NCBI GenBank assembly: GCA_023231475.1
Contig: JALJEE010002015.1
Span: 1 to 47,936, forward strand
Length of the DNA stretch: 47,936 nt
From: Seison nebaliae
Taxonomy: Eukaryota > Rotifera > Pararotatoria > Seisonacea > Seisonidae
Direction of reading: 5' to 3'
Shown: positions 1-11,550 of the stretch, piece by piece
How the letters are laid out: each line of letters begins with the position of its first letter
Position numbering within the stretch: the first letter of the stretch is position 1
The notes under the pieces: generated by a model
The model's input: the letters and a program-made list of their open reading frames with translations, nothing else
Told to the model about the DNA's origin: nothing
Databases searched by the model: none
Made by a program: the position numbers and the translations under genes

Positions 1-1
1 A

Positions 2-274
2 AAATTCATTCATATATTTGTCGATGCGAGTAAATGGGCGATCGCCGTGGTACTATATGTGAGTTCTGATAAAGATTCCTATTTATTATACGCGAGAAGC
101 AAACTCACAAATCAGAATAAGCAATTTACCGTACAGAGAGCTGAACTTGAGGCTATATTATATGGATGTCGAATTTTTCAGAGAATAAAGGAAGAAACGA
201 CTAAACTACAGAAAACAAATACAGCACAAATTATAAACTCTCAATCTCATATCTTTCTCTCCTCTCTTCTTTAA
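2..274 (+). mobile_element. BEL/Pao-type retrotransposon RNase H fragment (5' cut by window edge)
   Basis: The frame is open from base 2 to a stop at 274. It begins with an RNase H-like signature (IHIFVDASKWAIAVVLY) followed by a segment with ARSKL and a RAELEAILYG core. In BEL/Pao polyproteins the equivalent is a DAS..AYA.V.Y motif, then AKSR.AP and RLEL. Family knowledge places this C-terminal to the reverse transcriptase. After about residue 65 the resemblance stops and the frame ends in Lys/Thr-rich sequence, so this is probably a decayed copy. The reverse transcriptase would lie outside the window to the left. Assignment to BEL/Pao rather than another LTR group is inference. Confidence 0.55.
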
Positions 275-378
275 AATACTCTTACTCTAACGAATTCGGA
301 ACCACTTAGTTATTCTAGTTGTTCACTTGTTGACTATAAGAATTCTTAGTAAACCAGTCGTTGATCAGCAAGAACTAC

Positions 379-2144
379 TTATACTAACATCGTGGTGTCT
401 GTGACAGTCGTTGTGGTGGTGGTAGTTGTCGTCGTCGTTGTGGTGGTGGTGGTGGTTGTCGTCGTTGTCGTAGTCGTTGTCGTTGTGGTGGTAGTTGTTG
501 TGCTCGTTGTAGTACTTAACCGTGGCTATAAATTTGTTAAATAGATATACATCGTTTCAAAATAATAAATTTTCGCTAACTTCCGATTCATCCTCACATG
601 CATCACAAAGAGTGGGACAAACTTCTTGAAAATGAACCAAATGACAATAAATTTCCATACCAGCACTAGAACATACCTTATCATCTAGACATCGACAAGG
701 AGAATAATTACATTTTTTAGGACAATGCTCTAATACTTGGGTCAAAGAGCAATGTTGTTCCGAAATTGACGAACAGTACTGTTGATCTTTACAATCTAAG
801 AATAATGTTCTTTAGTAATCGACATAGTATAATTTTCCGCAAACTTAAACAAATTCCACATCTCTTTGGACAGGAATCTTTTACTTGTTGTAGGTGACAG
901 TAAGCATCACTAGAAATCTGAGAACACATGTTATCGTCAATGCATTCTTCTAAATAATTTAGCACCAAAATTTTTAATAAATAGAACTACAATTTTTTAA
1001 CTTCGACATTCAGGAATATTACACTTCATAGGACATACTTTTTTAACTGCTTCTAAACGACATGTAGTTTTATCAATTGTTGCACAAACATTTTGATCGA
1101 CACAATCATTCAATTCTAAAACATAAGTTTAGATTTAATATTTGGAGATATAGTCGTAATCTTCTAACTAGGAATATTGGAAACTGTTGTGCTGACCGTT
1201 GTTGTCTGTGTTCCACATGGGTATACGTTACATTTCGATGGGCATAAACTTTTCACATTTGTTAAATCACAATGGTGGATTTCGATTGTTGAACAAACAC
1301 TCTGATCATCTTCGCAACCTAGAAATTCGATTTGGTAAGGTAACGGATGATGTGAGAAATTCAATATGTTAAATGATTCAATTTTCGATTAGTATGAAAA
1401 CTTTCACAGGGTGGTTGCCTGCACATTGTGGGACAATGTGTTAAAGCCAAACTGCTCTCGCATGTGTCCAACGGCCGAGTATTTCCACACTCCGCAGCAT
1501 CATCACATGGGCCACTTCCTAGATTATAAATTCAAAATATTGAATAATATTTTATTTCAAACTTCTTACCCTTGTCAACATATTCATCAAACATATTTTC
1601 TGTTGACATAAATTAGGGCACTTATTGTTAATATTGTTAATTTTACAATCTTCTAGTGAATAGTTTGTACATTCTTTAGAATCTATGCAAAATTTGATAG
1701 CTATAAAATGAAATTTCAAATGAAATTGATTATTAAAATAAAATATAATAATTTTAGAACTTGCAACTTTCCGGTCTTTACAAAACCCGCATGTCTTCGG
1801 ACATGATATCCTTTTGGTGATTTCTTTGCAATTCTCATACAAACAAGAAGATTTTTCTTTCACATTCAAACATTTTACTACCAACATAAGAATATTTGAA
1901 GAAAAAAAACCAACAGAATTCACAAGAAGGCCCGAAAATGTTTTCGGGGCATTTACATTGACAAGAACTTAGATCAAATGTTCCTCCATTATAACAAATA
2001 TTATTTACTTCGCAGATATATTTTGCTGGAAAAAATTTTATTAATTGGATATGTTTTTTGGAAAAATTAACTTAAAGCCGGCGTAATAAACACAATCAAG
2101 CTTGATGCCAGCAAATATGTGCTTACAACGTTTATTATTTTCAT
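379..2144 (-). CDS. Secreted EGF-like + eight ShKT domains + poly-threonine tail protein
   Basis: Ten exons rebuild to 428 residues: 2144-2072, 2025-1915, 1877-1761, 1700-1563, 1518-1402, 1318-1169, 1115-1002, 949-845, 795-581, 525-379. Exon 1 encodes a signal peptide (MKIINVVSTYLLASSLIVFI). Exon 2 holds an EGF-like module (CYNGG, then CQCKCPENIFGPSC). Exons 3-8 carry one ShKT domain each and exon 9 carries two, all with the six-cysteine pattern ending CPxxCxxxxC or CPKTCGFC. The last exon is Pro-Arg-Leu-Ser followed by 36 codons, all Thr but one, which suggests dense O-glycosylation. All introns are phase 1 except the last (phase 0, 55 bp). ShKT-plus-mucin proteins are known from nematode surface coats; a role in a cuticle or gut coat is inference. 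The last splice is supported by frame only; without it the protein stops at 557. Confidence 0.8.
406..513 (-). repeat. ACN trinucleotide repeat coding for poly-threonine
   Basis: There are 36 consecutive codons on the minus strand. All are Thr (ACA, ACC, ACG and ACT mixed) except one Ser; the longest uninterrupted run is 32 Thr. Synonymous third-base mixing argues for selection on the protein rather than simple slippage. It forms the C-terminal exon of the ShKT protein. Confidence 0.8.
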
Positions 2145-3386
2145 TGTTTTTTATCGAACTAAAATTGAGAGATTTCTGATGGGGCATAAATTTTTTAGCA
2201 ACTAAATTCCTAAGGATTGACAATAGTATGTTCAAATTTGTTTGGTGTAAATTTATTACCGTTCGGGAAAAAATAAAAAAGTTTCAATGTTTACGGTCAC
2301 TTCTTGAGATGTTTATTTAAAGTTTCGTAACATCATAATAAAAAATTAAGGATTTAAGTTTAGGAAATGCTTACTTTTGTTTTTCGCAACAAAAAAATTC
2401 AACTTTTGTGATAAATGATTCAGTAAATACGGGAGTATGACTCACAAAAATGACTAACATTGTCAGTAAATGACTAAATACAGTGACTTACAGTTATACA
2501 AGTGTCCAGATTTGAAGTTATTGTTGCGTCATTGTTGTTGTTCTTGTGCTCTGTTAGCACATTCTAGAAAAAATTGAAGTAAAGAATGAGAAAAACTGAA
2601 GTAAACTCCAGATATTGGTAAGCTAAAAAAGTTGTTTTCAGGAAGCTCAAGTTTTTCGGTTTATCATCAAATTCATTATGAAAAAGTAAGTTTTGTGACT
2701 GCTGATTGAACAAAGTGTCAATGAGTGAGAGGTTTAACATCATTTATCTTCAATGTAAATTATTCCCCTAATTACTGGAAACTTTGGCAATCAAAAATTT
2801 TTTGTCACTTGTTAAAGTAACATATTCTCATTGTTCATCATCATGATATCAGCATGAAACATACAAAATTTTCTATTATGTTTTATTTCAAATATCTATA
2901 TTTATGGGAACATTTTTAATCAAGAAATATCGATATCGATGTCTAAACTTTTGTTTTTCGTAGATTTTAAGGAAATATTGTTATAATAAAAAAACTTATA
3001 TACCAAAGTTAAAATTAATAATGTTTAAATCTCCTATTCGATAATGGTACCATCAATAAAACCGTTTAAATGAATGTTGATTAAGTTTATTAAACACCGG
3101 CCAGAATAGTAAAACGAGAAAAATATTGTGCAACAAAATTGCAAAAGATGATTGAATAAAAATTGTACAAGTGATGTATATGGGCGATAGGAGAACGGAG
3201 ATGCAGATATAAAAATGAGAAAGAGACATGGTTTGGACTGCGGAGTGAATTTAAAACTTTTGTGAAATTTTCATGAGATCGTCAACTGGATTGAAATGAA
3301 TGAAACGTATTCTTTTACTAATGAATAAATGTAGTGACCATTGGAGGTACTACGGATAAAATAAATTTTCTTAATTATCTTTGACG
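2145..3386. other. Intergenic, no gene seen
   Basis: This AT-rich sequence lies between the 5' end of the ShKT gene and the 3' end of the next minus-strand gene. It should hold the ShKT promoter just above 2144 and the 3' UTR of the neighbour near 3386. Neither strand shows a convincing reading frame or structured repeat. Confidence 0.5.
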
Positions 3387-5657
3387 TTAGTGATTCTCTA
3401 AATTATTATTGTTCATTGAGAGCGATGTTGTTGTGGAATCGTGAGGCATGATTTGATCGATGGATTCATTAACAAATCTCCTTCGTTTCGTCTGTTGATG
3501 GAAGAGATTAGTGTCAAGTGCATCATCATTCGGTGTTAGATAACCGGTAGACATTCCATCTGTTACGGAACTTGAATCACTTAACGTGTGACTCGTAGAA
3601 TTTGATAAATAATTATCATTTTGTTGAAGTTGAGGATGGTGGTGTGTAAAAATGTTGGAATTGTTATTAAATGAAGTGACGACGATTTGAGGCGTAGAAG
3701 AAAGATATTGACGTTTCTTTATATCAATTGATGTTGGAGGAAAATGGGAGTTTTGTTTTATATTAATTGAGTTTGGTGATGAATTAGAAATTATTGTTGG
3801 TGTCGTTTTCACTTCGTTAGTCGTGGAGGAGGAAACGGAACCGGTTGATGATCCTCCAAGAGAAATTGGAGAATAAGAGATCATGGAACTTAAAGGAGAT
3901 GAACGATTCCAAGAAGAACATTGATCATTCGTCTCACAATTTTTTCTTTTACATTTGGAAGATGAAGTGGTATGTGATGAAGTGGAATCTCTCTGAATTT
4001 GATGTGACAAGAATGATAAAGTAGTGGCTGTTGTGGATGGAGATTGATGAGAGATCAGATTATGTGAAAGAAAATTTGGATTAGTAGAAGAGGAAAAGAA
4101 TGATGATGATGATGTTGTCGGATTTGAGGGATTTAGAAATGATGAACATTTTTTATCGATATGAATATTTTCACATGAAGAAGAAATGCGTGCAATTTGC
4201 ATAAAACTCTTCTCTTTTTGTAATTCTTTTTCATTAGAATTCAATTCTGATTGAATTAACGTTCCCACTCTCGACTTCATCAATGGTGATGGCATCATCA
4301 TCGGCGATCGAGCACATGATGGTGATGGAGAATCAGCATATTCATCGAATGAATCATGTGGATTACAATTGCCCCCTCGCATACCAGGCGCCCAACTCTT
4401 CACACTGCTCATTGAAGGTGAACGACTACGTTTGTATGAGAGTGGCAAATTTGAGGTGGTAAATCCAAAATCTGAATGTGTCAACTCATGCCAATGTGGA
4501 AAACAATGTAATGGAGGATTAATATTATTTGAATTACTGTTATTTGGAAGTGAATGTGGAATTTGATAATTCTGAGATGAATAATTTGAAAGTGAGAATG
4601 ATTGTTCTTTCAACGACGTATTACTAATTTTCGAATTGTGATTTTGATAAAGTTGATTATCATTTTGATTATTATTCTTATTCCCACCAATGTTCAACGG
4701 TCGATGATTATTCGATAAATTATTATTCATTAACATGGGCGTTGCCGGTGAACTATAATTATGGAAAATTTTCTCCTTATTGTTGTTGTTGTTATATTGA
4801 TGAATTGATTCAGTTGATTTCTCATTATCATGACAGGAACCGAAAAATTGAGAAGAAGAAATGTCAATTCTCCTCTCGTCCGGTCTATTGATATTGGTCG
4901 AATCACCAGTTTTTTGGATTTTCATATTCACATCCAAATGACTAATCTGATCAGAGTGAGGAGATTGTGAAAATTTCTCTCCCTCATAATTGATAGGATG
5001 ATGGTTGTCATGAGAAAGTTCGTTACTAAATGTCATGCTCGAATCACGATACAGAGTGAACGATTGACTCTTTGTCTTATTCGTACTATTTCCATTTTGA
5101 GCTGATGGAATCTGCTGAATTGGTTTCCTATCAATCACATCAGAATTGAAGCAACAATATGATCTCTCATAAACAGTGTTATTCATTCGTTCTTCATCCA
5201 TATCATTCGCATTCTTGTAAATTATAGATGTAAAATTATGAGTCCCGTCAACCGTCGTCGTCATCGTCTTGATTGTTGATGTTATCGCCGTTCCAATTGT
5301 TGTCGTTATCGTAATTGCTGTTGACATTGAATGAGAGACGAAGTATGGATATTGAGGTTGACAATTTAAATTTCGATTATCAATCACTTCTTTTTTATTT
5401 TCATTTAATAATTTGATATTTAACGATCTTTCTTCTTTCATATCATTCGTCTCTTCTTCAACTAACATTCGTTCGCCAATTACTGTTGCTGTTAATTGTG
5501 AATTATCGTTTGATGTGGTATCGATTGATTCATCGAAAAGTTTTCTATGCACTGCGACACTTGATGGACTGAAGACAAAATTTTCATGGTTTCCATTTTC
5601 AAGCGATTTTTCCGATTCGTCACTCTTCCCATTCTCTATTCTCTTTTCCGTCGACAT
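3387..5657 (-). CDS. Ser/Asn/Thr-rich low-complexity protein, possibly PABIR (FAM122)-like
   Basis: A single uninterrupted exon encodes 756 residues, starting at the first ATG of the frame. Composition is Ser, Asn, Thr and His rich with runs of Asn and Ser and no signal peptide or membrane span. Basic clusters (KRSRSP, KCKRK, TKRRRF) suggest a nuclear protein. Most of it looks disordered. A middle segment has SPLMKSRVGTLIQSE, then NEKELQKEKSFMQI and SSSCE. Its spacing weakly recalls the PP2A-inhibiting helix of PABIR1/FAM122A (SRLHQIKQEE, then EREVQTAMQI). A later CKRK element followed by a Ser/Thr-rich tail also fits that family's order. The match is mine by eye and weak; an unrelated disordered regulator is equally possible. 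That it is a real gene is well supported by length and codon use. Confidence 0.7.
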   Translation of the reverse strand: MSTEKRIENGKSDESEKSLENGNHENFVFSPSSVAVHRKLFDESIDTTSNDNSQLTATVIGERMLVEEETNDMKEERSLNIKLLNENKKEVIDNRNLNCQPQYPYFVSHSMSTAITITTTIGTAITSTIKTMTTTVDGTHNFTSIIYKNANDMDEERMNNTVYERSYCCFNSDVIDRKPIQQIPSAQNGNSTNKTKSQSFTLYRDSSMTFSNELSHDNHHPINYEGEKFSQSPHSDQISHLDVNMKIQKTGDSTNINRPDERRIDISSSQFFGSCHDNEKSTESIHQYNNNNNKEKIFHNYSSPATPMLMNNNLSNNHRPLNIGGNKNNNQNDNQLYQNHNSKISNTSLKEQSFSLSNYSSQNYQIPHSLPNNSNSNNINPPLHCFPHWHELTHSDFGFTTSNLPLSYKRSRSPSMSSVKSWAPGMRGGNCNPHDSFDEYADSPSPSCARSPMMMPSPLMKSRVGTLIQSELNSNEKELQKEKSFMQIARISSSCENIHIDKKCSSFLNPSNPTTSSSSFFSSSTNPNFLSHNLISHQSPSTTATTLSFLSHQIQRDSTSSHTTSSSKCKRKNCETNDQCSSWNRSSPLSSMISYSPISLGGSSTGSVSSSTTNEVKTTPTIISNSSPNSINIKQNSHFPPTSIDIKKRQYLSSTPQIVVTSFNNNSNIFTHHHPQLQQNDNYLSNSTSHTLSDSSSVTDGMSTGYLTPNDDALDTNLFHQQTKRRRFVNESIDQIMPHDSTTTSLSMNNNNLENH

Positions 5658-8600
5658 TCTCTTTCAAATGCTTCGTTAATAATTCTTCTTTTCCTTTTGG
5701 TGGAAATGTATATATATATATATATTTATTCAAATTAATATTCTCTTAACGAATTGTTAGTAAGTTTCTACTTTGCCCATCACATGTCAAAGTGAAGACC
5801 AAATAACATGGATCGTTTTATTTTGGATGAAATTCTTTTATTTTCTCTCGAATGATCAAATGATTTCTTTTCTTTTTCTGTTTCGATTTAAGTAGATCGT
5901 TCACTTGAAAAACTTCGTTTCAACACCAAAATCTATTCACTTCACATCACATGAGAAGCAACTGAATATTTCGATCGATTTAACCATCGACTCTTCATCT
6001 GATCGGAAAGAAATAAAATTATCTTATTTCATCTTCATTCGCTTCGTAAATATTTAAAATAAATAATCATTCCTTCCCAAACAAAAATAGAAAATTTTCA
6101 TTTACTACATATTTCCCCCCTTCTCATACACATTTATCTCTTCCCTTTCATTCTACTTTTTTCACTGATCGATATCGGACAAATAATAATTGTCAGTTCT
6201 AATGCGTGAGGAGAAAAAGAAATTGAAGTTTTTGGGAGAAATGGAATAGAAAAAAGAATTTCTACGGAAGACTCGAAAGGGAATCATTCCACCATATTCT
6301 TTTAACGGCACATTTCTACCAAACAAATTAATGGGACGAATTGATTAATTTACTTAAATATATTATTTTCTTTTTCCCTTTTTCTACACTCTCCACACCA
6401 ATATTTCCTTCATCCAACTAATGGAAATGATGAAGCTATTCAGAAGAGAAGAATTAGAAGTGTCACATATAAAACACAAATTTCTCTGTAAAGACTGTTC
6501 GCAATGATTCTTGACTTCTTATGTCCAATTATATGTGAATTATTAGAATATATGGAGTCCGATTTCGAAAGCCGTTCCTTCACTAAAAAAATTATCAAAT
6601 ATTCTTTTTCAATTTTTTCCTAATTCACTCGATAAGAATCTATCGACAAACGACTGAAAGAAGAAAAAAACTCTTTTTGAAAAATGAACATTCAATTAGC
6701 GAAATTTTCCTATTCTGTTTAGCTCTAGCTAATACTTATAATATACAATAGTCATTCAATCGCCTTCATATTACCTAAAATGTAACATGTTCGGATGATT
6801 CTTGTTAGGTTAGGCAATTCTTTCGACAGGCTATTGATATTCAGTCTCACTCGTTAACATTAATGGCGCTAATACTAGACATCAGTGAATATATCAAGAC
6901 AATCAATACTAATCTTACGGAACGTTTTTTTCTTCACGCGGCAGAATCTCATTTTATGTTTCATTTATATCTCATTTTATAAATTTCTGAAATCGCATGA
7001 TTTGATCACTGATCGCCTTTCAACTAATTGAAATTATTAAAATCATTTCTCTGTTGTTGAAAGCTCAAACGATGGAATTGACAATTCAACCATGGTAAAT
7101 AACTACTTTAATAATTGAACACTTCTTCCTCACAATTTGACTCGAAAAGATTTGGAAGAAAAATAATAAACTACAACTATAGTTAATATCATATAAGTTC
7201 TTGTGAAAACATGTAACGGGAACAGGAATAAAATCTATAACGTCTGCTTTTGAAAAGTCCAGTTAATCAAAACAGGACGATACATGTGACTCATTTCCAA
7301 AGTAACTGTTAAAAAGAACGAACATTAATTATTTTTCGGTCACACAAATTACATTATTATTTTTCATAATCTTGATATGCTGTTGCAGCAGCCTATGCCT
7401 TAATACGGTATTGTTGCATCTTTTATGGAAATTGATATAGTGGAAATAATTATACATACACACACATACAAACAGACACACACATACACATATGTATACG
7501 CACACACATTCAACTACAAGAAGAAATATTGACATATAACATGTATGTATGGTAAATGAAAAATAGTTCTTTTGTTGTTGATGATTTTGTTGAAAATGAT
7601 AAATTTTTGGTTATATGTATCTTCATTCGCTTCCATTTTAAATAGAAATGGTTGATGACGAACTAATTTACCATATCATTTTCATCATTGGATTATCGAA
7701 ATGTTCTTATTGTATGCGACTTTATTTTAGAAAAATAAAAGGAGAAAAAATAATTGGGTTATTTTTAACTTCCGGATAAAAATTATTTGAAAAATCTATT
7801 TGACAAATCATCATTCCCGTTTAAATGTTATCTGTGGGGAGGTTCTAAATGATGAAAATTTCTGAAATTGGAATGGAAAATAATGTTTCTATAGTTGCTC
7901 ATTGTCTTTTGGAAATTTTGTTGTTTGATTTGTTTTGGAATAGTTTCCGTTTCTCAACAAGGAAAGAGTATTAGAACCATTTTTTAGTAGCCAAACAATC
8001 CAAGCACACAATATATGTAACTTTTTTTTACCCATGTAAGCTTGTATACATAGTCTATAACTTAATATTCAGAACAAGTTAAACTTTTTAAATAAATTTG
8101 ATCGGAAATGTTATAGAATAACCATTAAAAAATTATTAATAAAAGTGAAGAGTATGTCGGACTGTCGATCAATAGTTTTCTAATGAAAATGATCAAATGT
8201 TATGGAATAAAATAATATCAATTATGAAAATATCAATGGAAAACGTGGGTAAGGAATTTTCCATAATGAAAAAAGTGAGTGAAAAGAATACCGTTTTGGG
8301 GAATGAGGAAATTACCGTTTTACTACTTCGGCTGGGAAATTTTAGTCAGGGTTGGGGAAAAGTGAGTCATACGAAATCTCAATTAGAACTGTCCTCAAAT
8401 TAAAAACATATATGGGAAATCGTGGGAAAATGTTTTCCTAGTTTGCCAGGTTCTTTTTTCAAATAATAATTTTCTGACGTTGAATAAATGTTTGGGAAAA
8501 TAATGTTGCAAATTTGGAAATTAATTTCACTTGAATGGAAATTATGGGAGTACAGTTTGGTAGTTATTAAAATTGGTAAAAGTTGGGAGGTTAGATATAT

Positions 8601-10335
8601 GAGCTTTCCTAGAATATCCGCGGCAAACTATTTGGACGCAGAAAGTGAAACTTATTTGATTTGACAATACAATATCTACGTACTCATATAGAAGAGAGAA
8701 AGAACGATAAAAAAGAATCGAGAAGAGAAAAAATTGATTAAGTATTTCGATTAACCTAATGGAAATGAGTTTTATAGAAATGATTAGTTTGATAAATGAT
8801 ATAAAAATTTGATGAATGAGTCATTTTTTGGGAATAAAATTTGAGCGGTAGAAGGAAGCATATGTCATTAATCCAACTATATATTTATTATATTTACACA
8901 CCGAATGGACTAACTTGTTCTTTTAACTAAAATTGTTTCGCCATTCGAAATAGAACCGGGAAATAGAAATAGACTTCATTCACCACAACTAATATAAATC
9001 TTTCCTCATAAAAAAATGTGTGATCACCATCGACTTTAATGAGAAAAACGAAATGGCAGAAGACACCTCATGTAAGTAGTACAGTCCACCAACGATGATC
9101 GGAAATAGGGAAAGTATTAGGCTAGTTAAAAATATTTTATAGAAGGAGAAAATATTTGCTTAACAGTTATGTTAGCACGTTGCTTGACAAAAGAGAAATT
9201 AAATAAAAATATTTTTCATATGAATAATAAATAAACATTAAGGAAAATTTTAGGAAAGAAGATATCAGTTCGGACACTTCACCATCCCATAAAAATGCTC
9301 ATCGGTAATTACGGACAGCTGTCAACCATTTAAATTGTAGTTTTGACACTTTCCACTCAAATTTGCAAATCTATTATTTCGATGTAATGAATCATTACTA
9401 ATGATGATCATATTCCTTAAACTATTAATTGAATTATTATCTGTTCAATGAAGCTATTCTCACAAGAAAAAACTATGAAAAAAAGAGAAATTTTGGTTAT
9501 CATGTCATCGACAAAATTAAAAATATGAACTCAATTTTCATCAACGTTTGAATCATTATTAAGATACAAATTCACCATAATTATTATTATGAATTGACTA
9601 ACCTTCATATATTAGTTGAGGAACGATATAGTTTTATACTAATAGATCTTGCTCAAGTTGATTCTAACATCCTTCAATTGGAATACATGACGAAGTAGAC
9701 TGAAAATGATTGTCAGGTAATATCGCATTTTGCAATGTTCCATTAATTTACTGTAAATACCTTCGATCTCACCTATTTTCTCTAGTTGTTCATAGAGTGA
9801 AACGTTGGACTAATAAAAATTATTTTTTTATATTCTTCTACTTCTTGAACCGTAAAATCCAATAAAAAATTATTCTTTAATATCTTTCTCGTCTAAAGGA
9901 CGTGAAGACGATGAATCCTTTTTATGATATTTTAACAAGAAACGAAAATTGATGAACGTATAAAGTTACACAGAAAAAGATGTCATCAGTAACAAAAAAG
10001 TGAACAGATCAGTATATTTTTATGGTAAATCGAATGATGTTCGAAAAATAAAAAAATTGATGAATATAGGTAATTTTCCAATGTAGATATTATCTATATT
10101 AGATATAGAATCTCATAGGAATTCATCATACTGCAGAGATGGACTTAAGTGCATGCATATACATGGAACAATCTGTTCTTTTTGCATGCACAGCTAATTT
10201 ATAAGTAATTCATGCTCAAGTGGTTAAAAGATCTGATAAGTGAGCTTATTGTAAACTTTATATCAAATACATCTTCCCATTTCTTCATTTGAACATAAAA
10301 AGGATTTTCGATGAACTTATCGAAGAGTCTAGGTG
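5658..10335. other. Gene-free AT-rich spacer with microsatellites
   Basis: There are 4.7 kb with no convincing coding region on either strand. The 5' end presumably contains the promoter and 5' UTR of the neighbouring minus-strand gene. Simple repeats include a TA run at 5707-5726 and a CA-rich tract at 7451-7509. Bases 8230-8600 contain several imperfect GGGAAA-type motifs in no regular order. Undetected non-coding RNAs or distant regulatory elements are possible, but I see nothing specific. Confidence 0.5.
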
Positions 10336-10444
10336 ATTTGGTAGACGAACCATTTGGTAGACCGACAATTTGGTAGACGAACCATTTGGTAGATCGACAA
10401 TTTGGTAGACGGAGATTTGGTAGACCGACCATTTGGTAGACTCC
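10336..10444. repeat. Tandem repeat of a 16 bp unit built on ATTTGGTAGAC
   Basis: Seven adjacent copies of ATTTGGTAGACnnACn are seen, alternating two variants (ending GAACC or CGACA) before degrading to shorter 14-15 bp units near the right end. The last units also form the start of the inverted repeat described next, so the array and the foldback element share sequence. Confidence 0.85.
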
Positions 10445-10889
10445 GTATGGGAAATAAATGTAGATATTTTCTTATTTCACATTTAAATTGCTCCAAAATT
10501 TTGGATCATTCAAAAGGATTATGCTCATTAAAAATACAGTTAAAGTTAAATTTTAATTTTAATTGATTATGTAATTTATTATATTATAATATTTTATTTA
10601 TAAAAACCAGTGAAAATATTCTTATATTTTCTTTTTCTTATTTTCTTTTTCTTTTTTTCATTTTTTGATTTTCACTGATTTTTATAAATAAAATATTATA
10701 ATATAATAAATTACATAATTAATTAAAATTAAAATTTAACTTTAACTGTATTTTTAATGAGCATAATCCTGTTGAATGATCCAAAATTTTGGAGCAATTT
10801 AAATGTGAAATAAGAAAATATCTACATTTATTTCCCATACGGAGTCTACCAAATGGTCGGTCTACCAAATCTCCGTCTACCAAATGTCG
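10395..10889. mobile_element. Foldback (MITE-like) element with near-perfect long inverted repeats
   Basis: The left arm (10395-10618) and right arm (10668-10889) are reverse complements over about 220 bp. By eye there are only about four differences: one single-base indel near the outer end and three substitutions. They are separated by a 49 bp T/C-rich loop. The outer ends carry TTTGGTAGAC-type subterminal repeats; the left side continues into extra copies of that repeat. There is no coding capacity. The arms' similarity implies recent origin or gene conversion. I could not identify a target-site duplication. It is probably a non-autonomous DNA transposon. Confidence 0.8.
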
Positions 10890-11550
10890 TTTTCCCCTTA
10901 TCGAATGATTGACGATAGAACTGACTATTGACTATTGACTGTTGACTATCATACAATAATCGAGATAGATATAGTCAATCCGATGGAACATTTAACAAAC
11001 TTTTCTGATATAAAAATAGGTTTTTCAGCAATTTACAATTAGGTACAAATATTTGAAAATGTTTGGGTGTGAATCTTAAAAAGTAAAATCCCAAAAAAAT
11101 GTAACAGAAAAGAATTTCATAATGAATCAATGAGAGATGTAGTCGCATAATACTCCATATTACTATTGGTGGTTTGAATAGATAGATTAAATTCATGATT
11201 ATTTTTAAATGTTCATGGTTGAAAATTAAGTGAATTCGAATATTTGATTTTTGTCCCTGATCTTGCCAAATGATAAAGTTCTTATAAAGATAAGGATTCC
11301 AAATATATATATTTCCCCAAAAGAATTCCATCAATATATGAATTATTTATTTGTCATGTACATCATTATGATGCAATTTAATAAAAAAATGCTTATATTC
11401 GTATGTGAGCAATGTTTGTGACACTTCAATTATATCTATTTATCATCTTTACAAATGACAGTCATCAAAATGCATTATTCGGAGAAACGAAGATTGGAAT
11501 TATCGGAAAAAATTTTATTTTAAAGAGCAAAATTAAAATATTGTTTTGGA
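10890..11550. other. Intergenic; holds the 3' end of the L13 transcript
   Basis: No gene is seen. A short TTGACTA-type direct repeat occurs at about 10920-10950. A minus-strand AATAAA (positions 11519-11514) lies 32 bp past the L13 stop codon. Confidence 0.5.
11514..11519 (-). terminator. Probable polyadenylation signal of the L13 gene
   Basis: This is AATAAA on the minus strand, 32 bp downstream of the L13 stop codon. Confidence 0.55.

Noticed and set aside
7329-7535. Minus-strand frame with VCVYICVCVCLFVCVC
   Set aside because: It is translation of a CA/TG microsatellite.
8197-8600. Frame and imperfect GGGAAA repeats
   Set aside because: The repeats are irregular in spacing, the frame has no domain, and no splice partners were found.
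10199-10432. Minus-strand frame with repeated GLPN and STK motifs
   Set aside because: It is translation of the 16 bp tandem repeat.
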